A DNA stretch of 64,000 nt, from contig CAZAFH010000024.1 of assembly GCA_964484265.1 (NCBI GenBank), forward strand, positions 1-64,000. The letters are read 5' to 3'. Of this stretch, positions 58,947 through 64,000 are shown piece by piece. Source of the stretch: SIAQ01 sp964484265. GTDB lineage: Bacteria > Planctomycetota > Planctomycetia > Gemmatales > Gemmataceae. Each line of letters opens with the position of its first letter. Position 1 is the first letter of the stretch. A model generated the notes under the pieces. That model did no database searches. It was not told the origin of the DNA and saw only the letters and a list, made by a program, of their open reading frames with translations. The position numbers and the translations under genes were made by a program.

Positions 58947-59697
58947 CAGAGGAATCGCCGTCCGCTTCATCGTCCGTCTGCACGTGACGCGACGCGATGC
59001 GTTTGAGGTTTTTCAATTCGCGCGGCGACAGTGGCCTTGACTTGCGCGTGGCCAGGCTACCGATCTCGACCGGGCCGATCGCCACGCGCTTGAGGCGAAT
59101 CACCTTGTGCAGCATCTTGGCGAGCATGCGGCGGATTTCGCGGTTCTTGCCTTCGGCGAGCACGATGCGCAGCCAGGTGCTTTCACCCTGCCGGCGCAGC
59201 CGTTTCAGGTTCTTCACTTTGACGTGGCCATCGGAAAGCCAGACACCTTCGAGAAGTTTCGCCAGGTCTTCCACGGAAGGCGTGCCGGCGACTTGCACGA
59301 GGTAGGTTTTCTCGACCCCATAGCGCGGGTGCATGAGTCGATTCGCCAGGTCGCCATCGTTGGTCAACAGCAAGAGGCCTTCGCTATCCTCGTCGAGTCG
59401 GCCGACGGTGTAGACGCGCTGTTCGATTTGCGGCACGAGGTCGATGGCGAGAGGCCGACCCGCGGGATCGTGATTCGTGCACAGGAAGCCCCGTGGCTTG
59501 TTGACGAGGTAGTAGACGAATTTCTCGGTCGACACCGGTTCGCCATCGAGACGGACGTCCTGCTCCGCCGAGACGCGCGTCGCCAGATCCTTGACGATTT
59601 CGCCATCGACAGTGATGCGCCCGGCTTTGATGAGCAGATCGCACTGCCGGCGCGATGCGACGCCTGCGTGCGCGAGGTATTTATTCAAACGGTCCAT
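58942..59697 (-). CDS. rluB: RluB-type 23S rRNA pseudouridine synthase
   Basis: This 251-residue protein has an N-terminal S4 RNA-binding domain (MDRLNKYLAHAGVASRRQCDLLIKAGRITVDG, 1-60). The RsuA-family catalytic domain follows: YYLVNKPRGFLCTNHDPAGRPLAIDL, then GRLDEDSEGLLLLTNDGDLANRLMHP, which holds the catalytic Asp (GRLDxxSEGLLL). KNREIRRMLAKMLHKVIRLKRVAIGPV is the third signature. It makes one pseudouridine in 23S rRNA helix 89, if it is RluB; RluE/RsuA have the same motifs, so the exact target is likely but not proven. The stop lies inside a repeat, giving the ending DEADGDSSV. Confidence 0.87.
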   Translation of the reverse strand: MDRLNKYLAHAGVASRRQCDLLIKAGRITVDGEIVKDLATRVSAEQDVRLDGEPVSTEKFVYYLVNKPRGFLCTNHDPAGRPLAIDLVPQIEQRVYTVGRLDEDSEGLLLLTNDGDLANRLMHPRYGVEKTYLVQVAGTPSVEDLAKLLEGVWLSDGHVKVKNLKRLRRQGESTWLRIVLAEGKNREIRRMLAKMLHKVIRLKRVAIGPVEIGSLATRKSRPLSPRELKNLKRIASRHVQTDDEADGDSSV

Positions 59698-59812
59698 TAT
59701 TCTCCTTGTTGTTTTGCCGTTCGCCTCTGGTGAGCGCGAACGAACAAACGCTTATTTCATATCATGAAAACGGTAGTCCCACCGCATCCACTTTTTTCGT
59801 CGAGAGCACTCC

Positions 59813-61045
59813 ATGCGCAGCACTATCGCTATCGGGTTTATTGTAGCGTTCGCGTTCTCCACCCGTGCCGAGAATTGGCCCGAATTCCGCGGCCCCACCG
59901 GGCAGGGGCTGTATTCCGGTAAAAATCTACCGACCGAATGGAGCACCACGAAGAATGTCGCCTGGGTTTCACCTATCGCCGGCAAAGGCTGGTCGTCGCC
60001 CATCATTCAAGACGGCAAAATCTACCTCACCTCGGCCATCGTCACGCCCGACAAGAAGGACGTTTCCCTCATCGCCGTCGGCGTCGATGCCGAGAACGGC
60101 AAGACCCTGTGGGAGACCGAGGTCTTCCGCGATCCCAAGGCCCCGAAGATTCACGGCAAAAATAGCCACGCCAGCCCCACGCCGATTACCGACGGAAAAT
60201 TCATTTACGTCCACTTCGGCCATCAGGGCACGGCTTGTCTGGATTTCAACGGCAAAATTGTCTGGAAAAACAACGACCACCGCTACGCACCCGTTCATGG
60301 CAACGGCGGCACGCCCATCCTCGTCGATGACAAGATCGTCTTCTCCATCGACGGCAGCGACAAACAATTCCTCGTCGCTCTCAACAAGGCCGACGGCAAA
60401 ACCGCCTGGAAAACCAATCGCAAAAGCAAAGCCGCTCGCAAGTTCTCCTTTAGCACGCCGCTGCTCATCGAATACAAAGGCCAACGTCAAATCATCAGCC
60501 CCGCCAGCGATGTCGTCGTCTCTTGTGATCCCGCCGACGGCAAGGAAATCTGGCGCGCCTCCTACGACGGCTACTCCGTCATCCCGCGTCCCGTTTTCGG
60601 CCACGGCATGATCTTCCTCAGCAGCGGCTATAACGTCCCGACGTTGTACGCGATCCGCGTCGATGGCAAAGGCGACGTCACCGAAACGCACATCGCCTGG
60701 TCCGCCAAAAAAGTTGCACCGCACACACCGTCGATGCTGCTCGTCGGCAAAGAGCTTTATGCCGTCTCCGATTCCGGCCTGGCAACCTGCCTCGATGCCC
60801 TCACCGGAAAAATCCACTGGTCCGAACGGATCGGCGGGGCGTTTTCCGCATCACCTTTCTACGCCGACGGCAAGGTCTATTTCCAGAGTGAACAAGGCGT
60901 CACGACGGTCGTCCGCGCGGGAACCACGTTCGAGCAAATCTCGCGCAGCGACTTGCAGGAAAAGACGTTCGCGTCCTACGCCGTCGCCGACGGCGCGATC
61001 TACCTGCGAACCGAAACGAAACTCTACCGCATTCAGGGGAAGTAG
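59813..61045 (+). CDS. Secreted PQQ-like beta-propeller protein (BamB-like)
   Basis: This 410-residue protein has a signal peptide (MRSTIAIGFIVAFAFSTRA) then ENWPEFRGPTGQG, the standard opening of planctomycete PQQ-repeat proteins. The repeats have alternating short strands with Trp and Asp: GKTLWETEVFRDPK, GKTAWKTNRKSK, GKEIWRASYDG, GKIHWSERIGG. These are PQQ-like propeller blades without obvious catalytic residues for a dehydrogenase. It may be a scaffold in the periplasm like BamB. The start is ATG 59813. It ends 45 bases before the convergent esterase. Confidence 0.87.
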   Translation: MRSTIAIGFIVAFAFSTRAENWPEFRGPTGQGLYSGKNLPTEWSTTKNVAWVSPIAGKGWSSPIIQDGKIYLTSAIVTPDKKDVSLIAVGVDAENGKTLWETEVFRDPKAPKIHGKNSHASPTPITDGKFIYVHFGHQGTACLDFNGKIVWKNNDHRYAPVHGNGGTPILVDDKIVFSIDGSDKQFLVALNKADGKTAWKTNRKSKAARKFSFSTPLLIEYKGQRQIISPASDVVVSCDPADGKEIWRASYDGYSVIPRPVFGHGMIFLSSGYNVPTLYAIRVDGKGDVTETHIAWSAKKVAPHTPSMLLVGKELYAVSDSGLATCLDALTGKIHWSERIGGAFSASPFYADGKVYFQSEQGVTTVVRAGTTFEQISRSDLQEKTFASYAVADGAIYLRTETKLYRIQGK

Positions 61046-61089
61046 CACGGAGTCGGACAAGAACCAAACCGATGGGAGCACGATCCTCG

Positions 61090-62034
61090 CTATTTTACCT
61101 TCTCGCGCAGGAACGTCACGATGCGGTCGAACGCCTGGGCGTTACGCGGGTCGGCGAGGCCTTTGCCGTCGAAGCCGTGGGGGCCGTCCTTGATGGTGAT
61201 CAGTTCGCTGGCGATGCCGTGCTTCTTCAACGTGGCGGCCATGTCCACCGATTGGCGGTAGGGCACGTCGGTGTCGGCGGTGCCGTGCAGGAAGAGCGTC
61301 GGCGGGTAGGCTTTCGTGACGTTGCGAATTGGGCAGAATCGGTCGAACGCGCGCGGCTCCTTTTCCGGATCATGCCCGACGACTTCTTTGGGCCAAAGAC
61401 CATTCTGGCGACAGTAGAGATAGAATCGCCCCCGGCCCGGATCTTTGCCCTCGGCGATCTCGACTTTGCCGATCGCCTTGAATGCTTCATCCTTGGTGAC
61501 GAGCGGGCGCGTGCGGTAGAAGGCATCGGGTTTGGCGTACCATTCGTTGGTGATGTCGCCGTAGCCGTAGAACGCGACGAGCGCCTTGGGCCGCGGCTCG
61601 ACAGCGAAGCCGGACATGAGCGTGAGGTATCCGCCTGCGGAATGCCCGACGACGGCGAGCCGATTCGGGTCGATCTTGAAGAGTGTCGGACCTTTATCGC
61701 GCACCCAGGCGAAGGCGTCCTTGAGGTCATCAATGATGCCTGAGAGCTTTGTTTCAGGCGCGAGGCGATAGTCGATGGAGACAACGACAAAGCCGGCGTC
61801 GAGATAGCGCTGGCGTTGCTCGGCTCGCAAGCTCGCGCGATGCCCAGTGATGAGCGCGCCACCATGAATCCAGACGATGACGGGCCGAACCTCATCGCCC
61901 GGTAGGCGGTAGACGTCGGCGTGAATCGGCAACGGGCCGACCTTTTTGTAGGCGTAAGTCACCGGCATTTTTTCCTGCGTCTGCGCGGCCGGGGCAGCCA
62001 AGAGAAATAGCGCGAGGATGAAAACACGACGCAT
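61090..62034 (-). CDS. Secreted alpha/beta hydrolase (carboxylesterase)
   Basis: This 314-residue protein has a signal peptide (MRRVFILALFLLAAPAAQTQ) from the ATG at 62034, with GGAGAA upstream. Oxyanion motif HGG is at 57-59. The nucleophile is S132 in GHSAGG, followed by the acid in HGTADTDVP and the His in DGPHGFDG. This is the hormone-sensitive-lipase/BD-FAE-like esterase set. It probably cleaves acyl esters from sugars or other secreted substrates. A TTG 12 bases upstream is in frame but poor. It faces mnmG on the same strand, 48 bases downstream of it. Confidence 0.88.
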   Translation of the reverse strand: MRRVFILALFLLAAPAAQTQEKMPVTYAYKKVGPLPIHADVYRLPGDEVRPVIVWIHGGALITGHRASLRAEQRQRYLDAGFVVVSIDYRLAPETKLSGIIDDLKDAFAWVRDKGPTLFKIDPNRLAVVGHSAGGYLTLMSGFAVEPRPKALVAFYGYGDITNEWYAKPDAFYRTRPLVTKDEAFKAIGKVEIAEGKDPGRGRFYLYCRQNGLWPKEVVGHDPEKEPRAFDRFCPIRNVTKAYPPTLFLHGTADTDVPYRQSVDMAATLKKHGIASELITIKDGPHGFDGKGLADPRNAQAFDRIVTFLREKVK

Positions 62035-62082
62035 CGGATTCTCCAAGTATTGAGGAAAGAAGCTCGAATCAATGATTGCTCT

Positions 62083-63936
62083 TCACTCGTCGTGGCGCCG
62101 GCTCGGCTCTTCGAGGTACAACAGCACCACGGCGAGGTCCGACGGCGAGATGCCGCTGATTCGCCCCGCCTGGCCGAGGCTCGCCGGGCGAATGGCGTGC
62201 AGTTTTTCCTTCGCCTCCTGACGAAGCTGCGGGATCGCGTGGTAGTCAAACGTCGCGGGAATTGGCTTGCCTTCCATGCGTTGAAAGCGCTCGACCTGCG
62301 TGGCTTGCCTATCGATGTAGCCTGCGTACTTGGCCTCGAGCGTCACCTGCTCGATGACATTCGGCGCGAACGCATTCAGTTCCGGCGCCCAGGAGGCGAT
62401 TTGCTCCCAGGTGGTTTGCGTTCGCTTCAGCCATCTTTCCAGGGTATCGCCTTCGTGTTTTGACTCCTTCAATCGCGCGCTGAGTTCCGTGATACCTTGT
62501 TCCTTGCGTTGATGACGATTCCAATCATCATGATTGACGAGGCCGACGCGCCGGCCGATCGGCGTCAGTCGGCGGTCGGCGTTATCGTGCCGAAGGAGCA
62601 GGCGATACTCCGCGCGCGATGTGAACATGCGGTACGGTTCATCCACGCCCTTGGTGACGAGATCGTCGATGAGCACGCCGATGTAGGCCTGGCTGCGGTC
62701 GAGAATCATCGGCGGCTCGCCCTTGAGCTTCAGCGCGGCATTGACGCCGGCGATGAGGCCCTGAGCGGCCGCTTCCTCGTAGCCCGTCGTGCCGTTGATT
62801 TGGCCGGCGAAATATAGACCGGCGACAGATTTCGTCTCCAGCGTCGGATAGAGCTGCGTCGGCGGCGCGTAGTCGTACTCAACTGCGTAACCCCAGCGCA
62901 TCACCTCGGCCCTTTCCAATCCAGGTATTTCACGAAGCATCGCATGTTGGACGTCGTTCGGCAGGCTCGTGCTGATGCCGTTGCAATAGTACTCAAAGGT
63001 ATTGCGACCTTCGGGTTCGAGAAAGATTTGATGTCGATCCTTGTCGGCGAACCGCACGATCTTATCCTCGATCGACGGGCAGTAGCGCGGCCCCCGGCTC
63101 TGGATTTGGCCGGAGTACATGGGCGAACGAGCGAGATTCGCGCGAATGATCGCATGAACATTGTCGTTGGTGTAGGTGATATGGCACGGCAGCTGCGTTT
63201 GCGCGATCCGTTCGGTGGCGAAGCTGAACGGTCGCGGCTCGGCGTCGCCGGGCTGAAGTTCGCATTTCGTGAAGTCGATAGTCCGCCCGTTGAGCCGGCA
63301 TGGCGTACCAGTCTTGAAGCGCGCCAGCGCGATGCCGCAGGACGCCAGGCTATCGCTGAGCGATTCGGCGGACTGGTCGCCGGCGCGTCCACCGCGCGTC
63401 TTGGCCTCGCCCATGTGCATGAGGGCTTTCAGAAATGTGCCCGTCGTCAGGATGATTGCGGGAGCGCGGTAGAGCGTATCGCCATTCGTGTGAACGCCAA
63501 CGACCTTCCGTGAGGAGGATTGGGAAGGTGAAGTTGCATCCTCGATGAGGATCGCATCGACCATCTCTTGGCGGAGCGTCAGGTTCGGCTGGCCTTCGAC
63601 GATCTGTTTCATCGCGAACTGGTAGGCCTTCTTGTCCGCCTGGGCGCGGGGCGAGTGCATTGCGGGGCCTTTGGTGTGGTTGAGCATGCGAAACTGGATG
63701 CCGGTGGCGTCGATCGTTTTGCCCATCTCGCCGCCGAGCGCATCGATTTCGCGAACGATCTGCCCCTTGGCGACGCCGCCGATGGCGGGATTGCAGCTCA
63801 TGGCGCCGACGGTGTCGGCGTTCATCGTGAGCAGGATGGTGCGCAGCCCCATCCGCGCCGGCGCGAGCGCAGCTTCAATGCCCGCGTGGCCTGCGCCGAC
63901 GACGATGACGTCATAATCAAAGATGAGATTGGCCAT
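62083..63936 (-). CDS. mnmG: tRNA uridine-34 carboxymethylaminomethyl modification enzyme MnmG (GidA)
   Basis: This 617-residue flavoprotein starts MANLIFDYDVIVVGAGHAGIEAALAPARMG, the FAD-binding Rossmann fold with GAGHAG. It has SCNPAIGGVAKGQIVREIDALGG, FRMLNHTKGPAMHSPRAQ and GTFLKALMHMGEAKTRGGR, all diagnostic. The C-terminal domain contacts MnmE and tRNA (YAGYIDRQATQVERFQRMEGKPIP). With MnmE it installs cmnm5U34 in tRNAs for split-codon boxes. mnmE and rsmG are not next to it here. The chosen ATG gives the usual length of about 620. Confidence 0.95.
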   Translation of the reverse strand: MANLIFDYDVIVVGAGHAGIEAALAPARMGLRTILLTMNADTVGAMSCNPAIGGVAKGQIVREIDALGGEMGKTIDATGIQFRMLNHTKGPAMHSPRAQADKKAYQFAMKQIVEGQPNLTLRQEMVDAILIEDATSPSQSSSRKVVGVHTNGDTLYRAPAIILTTGTFLKALMHMGEAKTRGGRAGDQSAESLSDSLASCGIALARFKTGTPCRLNGRTIDFTKCELQPGDAEPRPFSFATERIAQTQLPCHITYTNDNVHAIIRANLARSPMYSGQIQSRGPRYCPSIEDKIVRFADKDRHQIFLEPEGRNTFEYYCNGISTSLPNDVQHAMLREIPGLERAEVMRWGYAVEYDYAPPTQLYPTLETKSVAGLYFAGQINGTTGYEEAAAQGLIAGVNAALKLKGEPPMILDRSQAYIGVLIDDLVTKGVDEPYRMFTSRAEYRLLLRHDNADRRLTPIGRRVGLVNHDDWNRHQRKEQGITELSARLKESKHEGDTLERWLKRTQTTWEQIASWAPELNAFAPNVIEQVTLEAKYAGYIDRQATQVERFQRMEGKPIPATFDYHAIPQLRQEAKEKLHAIRPASLGQAGRISGISPSDLAVVLLYLEEPSRRHDE

Positions 63937-63954
63937 GGATGAATCGTGATCCGT

Positions 63955-64000
63955 TCAAGTATTTGGCTGTTTCAGCTGTAGCTGTTCCCGCAGTCGCGCG
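63955..64000 (-). CDS. Possible C-terminal end of a gene running in from the right
   Basis: One minus-strand frame is open from the window edge to a TGA at 63957-63955 and reads ARLREQLQLKQPNT. It is helical and coiled-coil-like, as protein ends often are, and stops 18 bases before mnmG. It is too short to identify, and other frames are also open. Confidence 0.3.
   Translation of the reverse strand, partial: ARLREQLQLKQPNT

Overview
The window looks like a high-GC planctomycete chromosome, probably of the Gemmataceae type. This is inferred from the gene content: a DUF1549/DUF1553 secreted protein with a CAQCH motif, DUF4058 proteins, a secreted PQQ-like propeller, a secreted squalene-cyclase-like lipoprotein, an Hanks-type kinase with a degenerate glycine loop, and a bacterial XPB helicase beside its helicase-associated partner. 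The gaps are full of palindromic repeats. I recognised no rRNA, tRNA or CRISPR array.

Layout, left to right. 1-4.8 kb holds the 5' part of ppdK, a REP-associated tyrosine transposase between inverted REP arrays, a secreted propeller-like protein and poorly conserved small ORFs. 4.8-8.8 kb is a two-gene polysaccharide unit: a sugar-nucleotide epimerase and a double glycosyltransferase. 8.8-13.7 kb has a nested inverted-repeat element, clpB and two nearly identical tandem DUF4058 genes. 13.8-20.7 kb is a minus-strand block: orphan CoA-transferase subunit, two TPR proteins, an Asp/Glu-repeat protein, an ABC-F ATPase, a cupin and two Hsp20 chaperones. 21-25 kb is a BshC-like protein coupled to a family 2 glycosyltransferase, then the cyclase-like lipoprotein.

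25.3-29.6 kb carries an XPB helicase, a 74-residue protein that overlaps it, and a 728-residue XPB-associated protein, with a strongly palindromic element inserted between the last two. 29.6-38.8 kb is a plus-strand series: membrane-anchored protein, Tat-exported sugar isomerase-like protein, ferredoxin-NADP reductase, kinase, Sua5, amino-acid permease, aldose 1-epimerase and an S1-repeat protein. 38.9-42.1 kb encodes an HlyD/MacB-type ABC exporter. 42.1-45 kb has asparagine synthetase and an SDR.

45.5-49.8 kb is a translationally coupled trio of pseudopilin-like genes followed by a 956-residue multi-spanning membrane protein with a patatin-type lipase domain. 50-57.8 kb has a second propeller-like paralogue whose 3' end is copied downstream with an AT-rich hairpin, an Ig-like secreted protein, the DUF1549 protein, a class V aminotransferase and a cupredoxin-like secreted protein with a clear terminator. 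57.8-64 kb has a quinone oxidoreductase, an RluB-type pseudouridine synthase, a PQQ-like propeller, an esterase and mnmG.

Best candidates for unusual biology are the XPB module, the membrane patatin fusion, the REP/transposase unit, the DUF4058 tandem duplication and the BshC-like gene. All family assignments come from reading motifs by eye; no database search was run.
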